A stretch of 64,000 bases of DNA from Caldibacillus debilis DSM 16016 (GCF_000383875.1 NZ_KB912879.1:374390-438389), one strand, 5' to 3'. Counted from the first letter of the stretch, positions 32,392 through 45,030 are shown. Made by a program: numbers and translations. The notes: generated by a model not told the origin, from the sequence alone.

Positions 32392-33825
32392 TCATTTTTT
32401 TAAGATGCGATTTTGAAACTTTCGGGGGGACTGGTGGAAATATTTTTTAAACACCCGGCTGAAATAGTTCGGATCCTTATAACCTACCTGATAACTGATT
32501 TCCTTTAAGCTTAACCGGTTTTCCAAAAGAAGTTCTTTGGCCTTTTTCAACCGGATCTCCGTCAAATAGTCGATAAAGGTTTGCCCCGTTTTTTCTTTGA
32601 ACAATTTGGTGAAATAGGGCGGACTTAAGCCGACAACATTGGCAACGTCTTCCAAAGCGACCGGTTCCTGATAATGTTCTTGGATATAGGCTTTTGCCCT
32701 TTCTATATATCCTTGGGATTGATGGTAGGAAGAGACTTGCAAGCAACAAAAATGGAGGAAGTCCCGCCATTCCTGCAAGGAAAGTATGTCTTTAAAACCG
32801 TATTCGTCCGTCCCGATCCCTTTTTCCCCGAGCCTCTGTTTGATCTTGAAATACAATTCTTGCACGGCATCCCTTTGTCCACTCGCGGAAAAAAAGGCTT
32901 GCAGCCGGTTAAGCGCGCCCGTTAAATCATCGGCAAACAGGCAATCGCAGATTTCTTCCGGCCAATTGGTCCCGCCGGCTTTCCGTACATGGGGAAAACC
33001 GTAACCCGCGTGATCTGCCTTCTTTAAATGTTGGAGGGTTAATAGCGCCTCCTGATAAGACTTGGGGAGATCTTTCAGTCTTTCATAAATGTCGCCGATC
33101 CCGATCCATTTTTTATTGGGCGTCGATAAGAAGCATTCGCGAACAAAAGATAGCACATCCGCCTTTGCGAGTTTCTTGCCGCTGAGGATTAAGACGCTCG
33201 CTTGATTTCTTTTTTTATCTGCAATCGCCGATCCTTCCCGCCAATTATTGCAGGCATGGATGAAGCCATCTACGTCCGCTTCATGGGAAAACTCTCCGAT
33301 CAGAAACAATCCCGACCGGAAGGAGGGAAAGATCTCCTTTTGCAACTCCACCGTTTCGTCATTCACGTCATATTCCGCCAATTTTTGCATAAACAAACGT
33401 TTCGTAAATTCGCGGGATTTTTGTTCCTTTTCCGCCCGCTCCCTTTCTTCCGCAATTTCTTTGTAAACGCGAATGATGGCTTCCACCGTTTCTTTTATTG
33501 TCGCAGGTTTCAGGATATACTCCTTGACGCCCTCTTTCATCGCCCTTTTCGCATATTCGAAAGAATCATAGGCGGAGACCATGATAAATTTCATGTTCGG
33601 ATGATCCTTCCGGATCGTTTCGATGGCTTCCAGTCCGTCGATTCCGGGCATCTTGACATCCATCAGCATCAAATCCGGTTTCTTTTCTTTCGCCAGTTGG
33701 ATCGCCTGACGTCCGTTGGCCGCTTCCCCGATGACCACGGATTTTCCGAAATGTTCGTCGATGATTTTTTTCATCGCCTTTCGTTCGATCATTTCATCAT
33801 CGGCCAATACAATTTTTATATCCAA
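32392..33825 (-). CDS. AraC-type response regulator, YesN-like
   Basis: A 477-residue regulator. Residues 1-125 are a receiver domain with the acidic pair in LADDE, phosphorylation Asp in LMLMDVKMPG (about 55) and Lys in YILKPAT (about 106). A central region of unknown fold follows, and the last 100 residues form an AraC double helix-turn-helix (LEDVANVVGLSPPYFTKLF). The start is TTG at 33825 with AAGGGGTGA upstream, 6 bases after the kinase stop. The importer genes directly downstream are its expected targets. Confidence 0.92.
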   Translation of the reverse strand: MDIKIVLADDEMIERKAMKKIIDEHFGKSVVIGEAANGRQAIQLAKEKKPDLMLMDVKMPGIDGLEAIETIRKDHPNMKFIMVSAYDSFEYAKRAMKEGVKEYILKPATIKETVEAIIRVYKEIAEERERAEKEQKSREFTKRLFMQKLAEYDVNDETVELQKEIFPSFRSGLFLIGEFSHEADVDGFIHACNNWREGSAIADKKRNQASVLILSGKKLAKADVLSFVRECFLSTPNKKWIGIGDIYERLKDLPKSYQEALLTLQHLKKADHAGYGFPHVRKAGGTNWPEEICDCLFADDLTGALNRLQAFFSASGQRDAVQELYFKIKQRLGEKGIGTDEYGFKDILSLQEWRDFLHFCCLQVSSYHQSQGYIERAKAYIQEHYQEPVALEDVANVVGLSPPYFTKLFKEKTGQTFIDYLTEIRLKKAKELLLENRLSLKEISYQVGYKDPNYFSRVFKKYFHQSPRKFQNRILKK

Positions 33826-33831
33826 ATCATT

Positions 33832-35280
33832 TCACCCCTTTTCCCGATTTGCCGTCCGTTGTTTTCTCGGCAAAAACAATTGCACCGTTGTCCCTTCGCC
33901 CAATTTGGAAGAAATGTTGATGACCTCTTTTTTTCCGTAAAACAGCTGCAACCTGCGGATGACATTTTCCAACCCCAAACCGGTCGTATGGCCGGTATGC
34001 GCGTCGGACGGACGACCGGCATCCATCGATAAGTACTTTCGAATCTTTTCTTCGGCCATACCGGCTCCGTTATCTTTCACCTCGACGATGACAACGTCTC
34101 CCGACTGACGGACGGACAAGCGGATTTCTCCGCCTTCTTCCTTTCCTTCCACCCCATGGATAAAAGCGTTTTCAATGATCGGCTGCAATATCAGGCGGGG
34201 GATCTCCGTATCCAAACAATTTTGGTCGATATGCGCGGAAAAGGAAATCCGGTCGAAAAAGCGGGTCCGCTGAATATGAAAGTAATCCTCCACGACTTTG
34301 ATTTCTTCCGCCAAAGTGACGGATTTTTTCAGATCCCCGAGGCTGTACCGGAGCAGGGACGAAACCGATTCGATCAACTTCATGGTCTGTTCCGCTTCCT
34401 CCAAAAAGGCCATTCGGGAAATGGTATTTAAAGTATTGAAAAGAAAGTGGGGTTGAATCTGGTTTTGCAAATGTTTCAATTCCAAATCCTTCAAAAGCTG
34501 TTCCTGTTCCGATTTTTTCCTGATTTCTTCAATCAAATCGCGAATATTGCCGCGCATTTGATTAAAGGCTTCCCCTAATATTTTCAACTCGTCATTGGTC
34601 CGGATCTTCAGGGCCTCCCCTTCCAAATTGCCGGCCGAAACTTCCCTGGCCATTTTGGTCAAAGCTTGGATCGGCTGATTTAACTCTTTGGAAAACCACA
34701 GGGCGAAGAATACAGCCGACAAAGTCGAGGTCAGGAATAAAAAGACAATAAATTTGCGGAAATTTTCATTCCGTTCGTTCAGTTGCCGATAGAAGGCTTG
34801 GTATTCGTTCAGTTCCAAATCAATCAAATCGAGCGTGGTTTCTTTGATGTAGTTGGAAGTGTTTTGCGCCTCCTGCAAATGAAAGTTGTACAAATCAATG
34901 TCGTCTTTCAAGGCAAATCCGATCGTTAATTCGCTTTCTTCGATGAATGTGCCGATCATATTTTCATATTTTTTCAATTGGTATGGATCCAATCCGGACA
35001 TCTCTTTATCGAGAAGATCTTTCCTATTTTCCAGTTCCATTCTTAATTGTTGGAAATCCTTTACGTATCCGGCATCCCGTTCCACGACGAACCGGTTCAC
35101 CTTGCCGATCAGTTCCGTGATCGTTTGCGAGATGGAATTCAAAATGAAAAATCGGTCAATCCCGGAATCATAGGCGTTCAGCAATTGGCTGCTGCTTAAA
35201 TAAATCGCCGTGGCCGCGCAATTGAACAAAAGGACAAAAACCAAAAAATAGGCGATCAATTTAGTCCGGATCGTCTTCAT
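33832..35280 (-). CDS. membrane sensor histidine kinase, YesM-like
   Basis: A 482-residue kinase. Two membrane helices (about 8-30 and 175-195) flank a largely helical extracellular domain of about 145 residues. A HAMP segment, the His_kinase domain with phospho-His in QPHFLFNTLN (about 290) and a HATPase domain with ENAFIHG and GLGLENV follow. The start overlaps the end of the sugar-binding sensor gene by 20 bases, suggesting coupled translation and a stable complex. The lack of an obvious ligand pocket in the extracellular helices fits sensing through that partner. Confidence 0.92.
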   Translation of the reverse strand: MKTIRTKLIAYFLVFVLLFNCAATAIYLSSSQLLNAYDSGIDRFFILNSISQTITELIGKVNRFVVERDAGYVKDFQQLRMELENRKDLLDKEMSGLDPYQLKKYENMIGTFIEESELTIGFALKDDIDLYNFHLQEAQNTSNYIKETTLDLIDLELNEYQAFYRQLNERNENFRKFIVFLFLTSTLSAVFFALWFSKELNQPIQALTKMAREVSAGNLEGEALKIRTNDELKILGEAFNQMRGNIRDLIEEIRKKSEQEQLLKDLELKHLQNQIQPHFLFNTLNTISRMAFLEEAEQTMKLIESVSSLLRYSLGDLKKSVTLAEEIKVVEDYFHIQRTRFFDRISFSAHIDQNCLDTEIPRLILQPIIENAFIHGVEGKEEGGEIRLSVRQSGDVVIVEVKDNGAGMAEEKIRKYLSMDAGRPSDAHTGHTTGLGLENVIRRLQLFYGKKEVINISSKLGEGTTVQLFLPRKQRTANREKG

Positions 35281-36271
35281 CGCCGAATAACCCCTTGTTT
35301 TCCTTCAAAAATTGGTCCAAATCCCTTTGCCTTAAAATATGGCTTTCCGTATATTGCAATCTTTCCGGATGATTTCCTTTTTTCAATTCCACCAGCATCT
35401 CCACGGCCCGATAGCCCATTTCATAAGGATGTTGCACAACAATGGCATCAATTTTCCCATCCCGCAATAAATCCATGTTCTCCGGCAAAGTATCAAAGGT
35501 GATGATATACGGATCCGAATTGGGCCGCATGGTGCTTATGACCCGGGCGATTCCAAGCCCGTCCAAAGCGCTCGTGCCGTAAAATGCGGTAATATCGGGG
35601 TGCTCTTTCAATAGATCATAGGTCGCTTGGACGGCGCCGGTTTTGGAAATTCCCGATTCTTTGATCCCTGCGATTTCGATCCGTTTTTCTTTTTCAACGG
35701 CATCCCGAAATCCTTGGACACGCAGCCGTTGATGGGAAGCATCGAAACGGCCCGTCACAATTCCGACGACCTGTTTTCCCTCCGTATCCTCAAGCAAGGC
35801 TTGCCCCGCCAAAAAACCGGCGGCGTAATTATCGGTGCCGACATATACTTCCCTTCTGCTGTAGGGGGCATCGGCATCGACGGTAACCACGGAAATCCCC
35901 CGATCCATCGCTTTATTGATTAAAGGGGTAAAATGATCTTCCGAAATGCCCTGGGTCATAATCCCGTCTACTTTTCCGGCAATCTCTTTGTCCAAAATCC
36001 GCACATGTTCGCCCATATTTGCCCGTTTCGGACCCAGATACTCCAAATATACATTGTATTTTTCCGCCGCCTCCCTCGCCCCTTTCTCGATGATGCGCCA
36101 ATATTCATTATCCGTTTCTTCAGGGATAAGGACGAAATGGTAGGCCTGTTTCTTCGCTCCACTTTTCGCCGTTTTCTTTACGAAGAAAGTCTTCTCGCCG
36201 TAATACATCATAAGAAAGAAACAAACGGAAAAAAGGAGAATAAAGACGAAAAAAGCGAACCTTTGTCTCAT
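35261..36271 (-). CDS. membrane-anchored sugar-binding sensor protein, RbsB/XylFII-like
   Basis: A 336-residue protein with one N-terminal membrane helix (FFVFILLFSVCFFLMMYYG) and no lipobox. An outside periplasmic-binding-protein type 1 domain follows, as in ribose/xylose binders (FVLIPEETDNEYW, DGIMTQGI, VTVDADAP, VGTDNYAAG, FYGTSALDGLG). It precedes and overlaps the YesM-like kinase, as XylFII does with LytS in clostridia. It probably presents a monosaccharide to the kinase rather than to a permease. AAAGGTG precedes the ATG at 36271; an in-frame GTG is three codons earlier. The ligand is unknown. Confidence 0.82.
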   Translation of the reverse strand: MRQRFAFFVFILLFSVCFFLMMYYGEKTFFVKKTAKSGAKKQAYHFVLIPEETDNEYWRIIEKGAREAAEKYNVYLEYLGPKRANMGEHVRILDKEIAGKVDGIMTQGISEDHFTPLINKAMDRGISVVTVDADAPYSRREVYVGTDNYAAGFLAGQALLEDTEGKQVVGIVTGRFDASHQRLRVQGFRDAVEKEKRIEIAGIKESGISKTGAVQATYDLLKEHPDITAFYGTSALDGLGIARVISTMRPNSDPYIITFDTLPENMDLLRDGKIDAIVVQHPYEMGYRAVEMLVELKKGNHPERLQYTESHILRQRDLDQFLKENKGLFGDEDDPD

Positions 36272-36547
36272 AAGCTTCACCTTTTATGGAATTTTCTTTT
36301 ATGGGAAAAATCTTCCTGTTGAGAAAATGGGCGTCGTCCTTTTTTCATGCGGGGATGTTCCTTTTGTGGAAAGGGATGGCCTCTACGTAAAACCCATAAG
36401 ACTACAGCCGCGCCAATCCGCCGTCCGAGACAATGGAAGGGTTTTCCTTTTAAACCAACCCGCAATAAAAAAATATCCTCCAAAGCAGAGGAGCAAAACC
36501 GCGGATTTTCACGGGCAGCCGCCTGCTCTAGAGGTTGAAAGATAATA

Positions 36548-37447
36548 TTACCTTTCCGCTTGCCTTTTCCTTCGCATCTTTTGAAAATGATAGAAAGCGC
36601 CGAGCATGCCGGCGTCATTCCGGTATTTGCAGGGGACGACGGGGATTTTAAAATCATCCCAGAACTCGTACCCTTCCAGCTGCCGGTTGATTTCTTTGAT
36701 CAAATAGGGCTGGGCGCTGACCCCGCCGCCGATCAGCATTTTTTCCGGATTCAGCGTGACGACAAGGTTGTACACGCCCCTGGCGATATGGCCGATCCAC
36801 CGGTCGAGGAGGGCCTTGACGTCGGGGTCGGTTTTCGCCTCCGCAAAGATTTTTTCCCCTTCCACGGGTTCCTGAAGATTTTTCAGCTGCCGGTATTGGA
36901 AGACCAAACTGGCCGTGCCGGAGGTTTCATGCATATTCCGCATCGTCCCGCCGTCCAAATAGGTGATCATCATGCCGTATTCCCCGGCCATGAACCGGCG
37001 GCCGCGGTAAATATCCCCGTTCAAATAAATCCCGCCGCCGATCCCGGTGCCGATGGTCATGCAAATAAAATCGTCGCAATCCTGCGCGTTCCCGCTCACC
37101 TTTTCGGCGATGGCGGCACAGTTGCCGTCATTTTCGATTTCCACGGGAAGATGGACCCGTTCCTCCAATATCTCCTTCAAATTCTTTTTATGCAAGGCGG
37201 TGACCGCCCCGGCCTTTTCGGAGTAGCCGGTATCAATATTGATATAGCCCGGAAGGCTGATGGCGATCCCTTCCACGGCATGCGCATCCCGGTAGCGGCG
37301 GATCGCCTCGACCATATCGGCCACAAACCGGTCAAGGTCCTCCCTTTCCGTCGGGTAGGCGGATTTTTCCAAAAACCTTCCGTCCTCCCCGATCAATCCA
37401 TGCTTTACTTTCGTACCTCCCACGTCAAAAACGATATATTTCTTCAT
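36548..37447 (-). CDS. ROK-family sugar kinase, BglK/glucokinase-like
   Basis: A 299-residue ATP-dependent sugar kinase. The N-terminal phosphate loop is VFDVGGTKVKHG (about 5-16), and IENDGNCAAIAE (about 105) carries the catalytic Asp. GTGIGGGI (about 133) is the second ATP motif. The CxCGxxGC zinc motif seen in most ROK kinases is absent; GGTMRNMHETSG occupies that place. GGGGAGG precedes the ATG. The nearby phospho-beta-glucosidase and cellobiose IIA suggest beta-glucoside metabolism, so a beta-glucoside kinase is possible. Confidence 0.8.
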   Translation of the reverse strand: MKKYIVFDVGGTKVKHGLIGEDGRFLEKSAYPTEREDLDRFVADMVEAIRRYRDAHAVEGIAISLPGYINIDTGYSEKAGAVTALHKKNLKEILEERVHLPVEIENDGNCAAIAEKVSGNAQDCDDFICMTIGTGIGGGIYLNGDIYRGRRFMAGEYGMMITYLDGGTMRNMHETSGTASLVFQYRQLKNLQEPVEGEKIFAEAKTDPDVKALLDRWIGHIARGVYNLVVTLNPEKMLIGGGVSAQPYLIKEINRQLEGYEFWDDFKIPVVPCKYRNDAGMLGAFYHFQKMRRKRQAER

Positions 37448-38138
37448 TCCGTCCTCCCCACCTTTTCGTCCCGATTCGCTCCGCCCGCTTTAAAAAGGCG
37501 CTCACTGCAACATGGTGGATTCCTAAGGCAATTCAACGCGGTTCTCATTGAAGTCGATAAGCGCTCACTGCAGTACGGTTGATTCCTAAGCGGGATCTTC
37601 CCGCTTGGAGCAAGATGCAGCCGCTGCAAAAAAGGAATATCCGGACAAGATCTTCCGTCGGTCTCCTGGCAAGGGTTGCCATCGGCAACAAAGTAAATGC
37701 CCAAGCGGAAACATTCATTTATTAAACAGCGTTCGTCGGGGCGCGGATGCCGCCTTTCTCCCCATCCGGCGGGGTGCCATTTGAAGGCGTTCGCACGGCT
37801 CTCCGGCCGATGAACCGAAAATCCTTTTGTTCTATCGGTTCTGCCCCGCATCCTTGAATGGCGCCGAAAATCACGTGCGCTCCTCTTCCCGCATCCATGG
37901 ACGAGACCAAAAAACGCAGCTTGCGGACGCTCCCGTTTCTCCCGGCGGAAATGCGTTATTCCGGCGGAGAGCCAACCGGAGCCTCCGCTCCGCCGCTTAG
38001 GCATCTCCGGATCCGGAAGAACCGGATTCGGTCTGCCGAGTCCGCCCGCCGTCGCTTGCACCGGCCCTCTGTCGCGAAATCGGAAAGAAACGCGTTAAAT
38101 TCTCTTATCAAGGAAAGAAAACCGGGGAAGACCCGGGT
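37448..38138. other. 691-bp intergenic region with a 63-bp duplication
   Basis: No gene is supported. GCGCTCACTGCA starts at 37498 and again at 37561. The two 30-base copies agree at 26 positions, a period of 63. AAGCGGGA-TCT-TCCCGCTT (37589-37607) is a palindrome without a T run. Long frames exist on both strands but lack ribosome sites and show Arg/Pro/Cys-rich composition typical of shadow frames. Confidence 0.6.
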
Positions 38139-38480
38139 TCATTCGCCGTTTTTTCGATCGGTCCCTTTCGTTTGGAGCAATTTATATAAATCCACGAATT
38201 GTTTGGCCAAATCTTTCATGGTCATGGCGGTCATCAAATGATCCTGGGCATGGACCATCAGCAGGGAAACGGTGGACGGGTTGCCGTTCACTTCATCCGT
38301 GATCAAGGAAGTCTGCAGATGATGGGCTTGGTTTAACGCCTCATCCGCTTCCTTCAGTTTCGCCTCAGCCTCTTCGAACTTTCCTTCCTTCGCCAATTCG
38401 ATCGCTTCCATGGCATGGCTTTTTCCGTTGCCGCCATGGAGGATCATTTCAAATATCGTTTCCATTTTGATCTCTGCCAC
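38139..38480 (-). CDS. PTS lactose/cellobiose-type IIA component, orphan
   Basis: A 113-residue phosphocarrier of the LacF/CelC type, an all-helical trimer. METIFEMILHGGNG (about 6-19) is the family start, and NQAHHLQTSL (about 66) contains the phosphorylated His. VHAQDHLMTAM follows (about 91). GTG 38480 is 9 bases after AAAGGA; ATG 38489 and 38465 are alternatives. It would take phosphate from HPr and pass it to IIB, but no IIB or IIC of this class is in the window. Neighbours are a ROK kinase and a GH1 phospho-glucosidase. Confidence 0.88.
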   Translation of the reverse strand: MAEIKMETIFEMILHGGNGKSHAMEAIELAKEGKFEEAEAKLKEADEALNQAHHLQTSLITDEVNGNPSTVSLLMVHAQDHLMTAMTMKDLAKQFVDLYKLLQTKGTDRKNGE

Positions 38481-38559
38481 GCGGTCCATTCCTTTCAACC
38501 GGATGTATGGATTTGAACAACCGGGCCATGCCGGCATCCGTTTGCTCCGCTTTTTCGAT

Positions 38560-38672
38560 GAAGTCCAAAAAATTGCTGTAAAAAGAAGCGGGCGCAAAGC
38601 GGTTCCATTTCCGGAAGGCTGTGTTCCCGGGGCGGGAAGCGGGATTTCACGCAAATATGAGAACTTGGCCGG
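38560..38672 (+). repeat. dispersed ~110-bp repeat, copy 2
   Basis: It starts GATGAAGTCCAAAAAATTGC, then AAGAAGCGGGCGCAAAGC, GGTTCCATTTCCGG, ATTTCACGCAAATATG and GAACTTGGCCG, matching copy 1 (17489) block by block. Its last third recurs 65 bases later (38709-38736), a local tandem duplication. Confidence 0.7.
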
Positions 38673-39329
38673 TGAAGTGCCACATTTGTCCAAGAGAAGT
38701 TCCAAAAGATTTTACACAAACGCGAAGACGTGGCCGCTTTTTCCATTGAAAAGGGAAAAAACTTCCCCGCATCCTTCGCAGGTTTATGCCGACCGGACAA
38801 CGGGTCGGGCGCCCGCCGGCCTCCCCCGTCCCCGGATATTCCCTTAAGACAAATCGAAGAACTGAATGCAGCAGGCAAAGCTCTTCCCCGTCCCCGGATT
38901 TTCCCTTAAGACCCCTACGGTTTCAAAGACTTCCCGGCCGATAAAACCGGGTTCCCCTACGGTACGCGGCAATGATAGCGGGTCCTCCCGTCGAACCGGG
39001 ATGGGACGCCGTAAGGAAGACCTCCAGTTCAGGCAATGATAGAGGAGGGCTCACCCTCTTCCTGGGATCGCGCGTGGCATTCCCCCTCTTTCCCACCGCT
39101 GAAACAGGATTCCCTTCCCAAGCGGCGCCATCCGCCATATGAATTTTGTGGCATTTTTTCAAAGGAACTTTTTCCGGTCGGCCGATGCCCCGGGAAAATG
39201 CTTGCCGGCAGGAAGAAAAGGGAGGCGAAAACGGAAGCGCATCTCCCTTTTCCTTTCCGATTAAAGGTCACCGTCCTTCGCCGTTCGTTTCAATGGATGA
39301 TAGATGGCGATCGGGCAACATCCTTGTCG
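38673..39329. other. non-coding region with three short direct duplications
   Basis: No gene is supported. The copy beginning CCCGTCCCCGGAT near 38825 recurs near 38887 (25 of 26 bases, period 62). GGCAATGATAG recurs with period 64 (38968, 39032; weaker). GTCAC..CTTCGCCGTTCG at 39267 recurs at 39329 (27 of 29 bases, period 62); the second copy is the 3' end of the GH1 gene. Confidence 0.6.
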
Positions 39330-42334
<3,005 letters not shown>

Positions 42335-42747
42335 ATGGGAGAACAGACAAAGTATTTGTGTGTCTCGGAAGAAAAAATCGTGGAAATTCCCATCAGCAAA
42401 ATAAAAAATGGGGTCATGGAAAAACCGGAAATCTCCTGCTCATGATGCAACTCGTTGACGAAACGGAGAACAGGAAACCGTATAAAATCTTGGATATTTC
42501 CTTCGAGAACGTTTCTTTTGACGAAAACGGCAAATATGATTGAAAAGAAGCCGCCTTATCAAAGATCGGCGAAGTTCTGAAAGCCTATTTGTCATCGGAG
42601 GGATTTTCCAAAGATTCGCTGCCTCCGGCCGGCGCCGTCCCGTCGGAGCAGGAAATGGAGGCGATCAAGGCATATCTGAACCGGAAATATCCTTTATTGC
42701 TGAAAAATTCGCCCCGGGCGCTCGAAGGGGCGGTCAACGATCAATAA
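42335..42747 (+). pseudogene. broken small gene of unknown family
   Basis: AAGGGG 8 bases before ATG 42335 opens a frame (MGEQTKYLCVSEEKIVEIP...) that stops after 36 codons. A frame shifted by one, entered around 42400-42430 in an A-rich run, continues naturally (LLLMMQLVDETENRKPY...DENGKYD) to TGA 42541-42543. The same frame then reads on (KEAALSKIGEVLKAYL...LNRKYPLLL) to TAA 42747. The three parts together have the composition of a single soluble protein of about 137 residues. One frameshift and one stop make it a recent pseudogene. It is the only plus-strand gene in this part. Confidence 0.65.
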
Positions 42748-42961
42748 AAACCGACGGGCGATGAAAGGTGAGACCGATTTTTCCGGCGGCTTTCGCTCTT
42801 CCCGGATCCAAAAAGGTTTCGTTCCGCGGAGAAGAACCCATTCACTTTAGGGGCAGCGCCCTTGCCATGGCGCATTGATCCATGTTGAATCCGGCAGAAA
42901 AACAAACACATGAAAGAGTCTCTGCGGGTTTCATGCCTTTTCTCCATCGCCCAGCCGGAAA

Positions 42962-42990
42962 GCCCGGCGGCCAATGACGGACCGCCGGGC
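42962..42990. terminator. GC-rich hairpin after symporter gene
   Basis: GCCCGGCGG and CCGCCGGGC form a perfect 9-bp stem with an 11-base loop. Only short T runs follow (AGGTTTT on plus, TTT on minus). Located about 155 bases after the symporter stop, it is the best terminator candidate for that operon. Confidence 0.5.
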
Positions 42991-43145
42991 AGGTTTTCCC
43001 CTTTCCCCTCTTGGCCGCCTGCCTCTTCTTGCGGCACCATCCGGGCGAGCCATGCCCGCGGCAGGCCGGGGTTCCCCCCTCCTCCCTTTCAACCGGACCA
43101 TGCCTGTTCTGCTTTCATCTTCGGGAACCGTCCCTTTTCCCAAAT

Positions 43146-44639
43146 TCACTTCACATCCAGGTTTACGTCCGGCGAATTTTTTTTCCCGGCGTAACGAAAG
43201 AATTTGGGCGGAAACGCGCTCACCGCCAAGGTGACGACCAAGTTCACCGCCAAAGCAACGATCCCGACGTTCAAATCTTTGACCGCTTGAGGCAGTCCGG
43301 GGAATAATGTGCCGATCCCCGTTCCGGATAGCGTAATATAGGCCACCGTCGCCACGCCGGCCACAATTCCCGCAGCCGCTCCGTATTTTGTGACAAATTG
43401 ATTTTTAAACAAGCTGAAGAAGAGCGCCGGAAAGAGCTGGGTGACCAGATTATAACCCATCAGGAGCAGGGCGACGATCGTCTCCCCGCCGCGGAAAGTG
43501 AAATAGAGAGAGACGAGGGCGATGACGGGAACCAGATAAACGGCCAGCTTCCTCACCCGCTCCTCGGTCGTCGACGGCGAGAACACTTGATAAACGTTCT
43601 TCGCCAACAATGTGGCCGACGTCATTAAAATCATCGAACCCGGCACCATGGCCGTCAACAGCCCCGCCGCTCCGATCACCCCGACAAACCAGGGATCAAA
43701 GGTGGCGATGGAAAGGCGCAGCAAAGCCAAATCCGCGTCCGATCCCTGCAAATCCGGGACTTGCAAAATCGCCGCGAATCCGACGAAAAGGACGAACAAC
43801 AGCACCAGCTGATAAATCGGCAATAGGACGGCATTTTTCCGGAAGACGTTGGCGCCTTTCGCCGAATACACCGATCCGAAGGTATGGGGCCACATATAAA
43901 AGCCGAGGGCCGTCAACAGCACGGTGGAAATAAACCAGGATACGCTCATCCCTTGATCCGGCAAGGTGAGGAATCCGGGATTCGCCTTTTCCACCGCCTC
44001 GAACATCGGCCGGATTCCGCCGTAATAATGTACGGGCAAATATATACCCAAAAATACCGCCACGGCCAAAATCATGAAATCCTTGACGACCGCCGTCCAG
44101 GCGGAACCGTGAATGCCGGAAATCATCACATAGACCGTGACCGCCAATACCCCGAGCCAAATGGCGGCGGCAGGCGAAATCTTTCCGTAAGAAGCTTCGG
44201 AAACGATAATTCCCAAACCTTTCAATTGCAGAACCAAATAGGGAATGAGGGCGACAACCCCGACGAGGGAAACGAGAACCCCGAGCATCGGGCTTTTGTA
44301 CTTGTGGGCAAAAAAGTCGGACTGGGACATCAACCGGTGTTCTTTGGCATATTTCCACACTTTTGGGAGCATCCAGTAGGACAAGGCGTAGGCCAGGCAG
44401 CCGTAGGCAATGATGTAAAAGGCCGGCCCGCCTTTGCCGTAGGCCCAGCCGCTTCCCCCCAGGAAAGTGAACGTCGTATAAATTTCCCCCGCCATGAGGA
44501 GAAACACGAAGATCGCCCCGAATCCGCGCCCTGCCACCGTCCATTGTTCCAAATTCATGTCCTTTCCCTGGCGGGCCCGCACGCCCAAATAGAACGCCAA
44601 AAGAAGAAAAACGCCGATGACGGCAAGGGCGGCATTCAT
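43146..44639 (-). CDS. sodium:solute symporter, YhjB-like
   Basis: A 497-residue SSS-family transporter with about 13 hydrophobic segments, using the sodium gradient to import a small solute. The start is ATG 44639, overlapping the stop of the DUF3311 gene as ATGA; a longer upstream frame is unsupported. The DUF3311-symporter pair corresponds to Bacillus YhjC-YhjB and resembles YhdT-PanF. Substrate unknown; the adjacent M20 amidohydrolase suggests an organic acid, amino acid or acylated amino acid. Confidence 0.88.
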   Translation of the reverse strand: MNAALAVIGVFLLLAFYLGVRARQGKDMNLEQWTVAGRGFGAIFVFLLMAGEIYTTFTFLGGSGWAYGKGGPAFYIIAYGCLAYALSYWMLPKVWKYAKEHRLMSQSDFFAHKYKSPMLGVLVSLVGVVALIPYLVLQLKGLGIIVSEASYGKISPAAAIWLGVLAVTVYVMISGIHGSAWTAVVKDFMILAVAVFLGIYLPVHYYGGIRPMFEAVEKANPGFLTLPDQGMSVSWFISTVLLTALGFYMWPHTFGSVYSAKGANVFRKNAVLLPIYQLVLLFVLFVGFAAILQVPDLQGSDADLALLRLSIATFDPWFVGVIGAAGLLTAMVPGSMILMTSATLLAKNVYQVFSPSTTEERVRKLAVYLVPVIALVSLYFTFRGGETIVALLLMGYNLVTQLFPALFFSLFKNQFVTKYGAAAGIVAGVATVAYITLSGTGIGTLFPGLPQAVKDLNVGIVALAVNLVVTLAVSAFPPKFFRYAGKKNSPDVNLDVK

Positions 44640-44836
44640 TTTCCTTCCTCCTCCCGCGCTTCCGGATCGAAGCGGTAAACCACCCACAGGATGAGGGAAG
44701 TGAGCACCACCCAGAGGACGACCCAAAAGAGAAGGAAGGGCATCCCTAAAACATACGGCTTCACCCGGTTGGCAAAGGGGATTCCCCCGAGCATGCCGAG
44801 GAACGGAACGACAATCAGCCAACGAATTCCTTTCAT
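44636..44836 (-). CDS. DUF3311 small membrane protein, YhjC-like
   Basis: A 66-residue protein with two hydrophobic helices (VVPFLGMLGGIPFANRV and FLLFWVVLWVVLTSLILWVVY, shown in part) and a charged tail. GGGGGAGG lies 8 bases before ATG 44836; an ATG two codons earlier is possible. It is translationally coupled to the symporter, as is usual for this family, and probably forms part of the transporter. Function otherwise unknown. Confidence 0.85.
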   Translation of the reverse strand: MKGIRWLIVVPFLGMLGGIPFANRVKPYVLGMPFLLFWVVLWVVLTSLILWVVYRFDPEAREEEGK

Positions 44837-44856
44837 CCTCATTTCCTCCCCCGGTT

Positions 44857-45030
44857 TTAAGTGAACATAAACACCTTGCCCGTCTTCCATGGGCGAACAG
44901 CCCGACCTTCGGGTCCGACTTCAGGTTTCAAGTGAACATTCACTTCCTGCCCGTTCGGAAAATGAAACTGGGAAAATTTCGTTACGACGTTTGGCTTCAT
45001 GCGAACGCTGCGACACCCGTCGATGCGATC
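44857..45030 (-). repeat. three degenerate ~70-bp direct repeats
   Basis: AAGTGAACAT occurs in two 34-base blocks 71 bp apart (44861, 44932; 26 of 34 bases agree). A weaker third block starts near 44995. On the minus strand the first two blocks both read GQxVxVHLKP-like peptides. They fill the gap between the amidohydrolase and DUF3311 genes. Confidence 0.6.

Noticed and set aside
37589..37607. AAGCGGGA-TCT-TCCCGCTT as a terminator
   Set aside because: A perfect palindrome, but no T run on either side and it lies next to the 63-bp duplication rather than directly after a gene.
37444..38061. A 205-codon minus-strand frame overlapping the ROK start
   Set aside because: No ribosome site, Arg/Pro/Cys-rich composition, and it runs through the 63-bp duplication; a competing long frame exists on the other strand.
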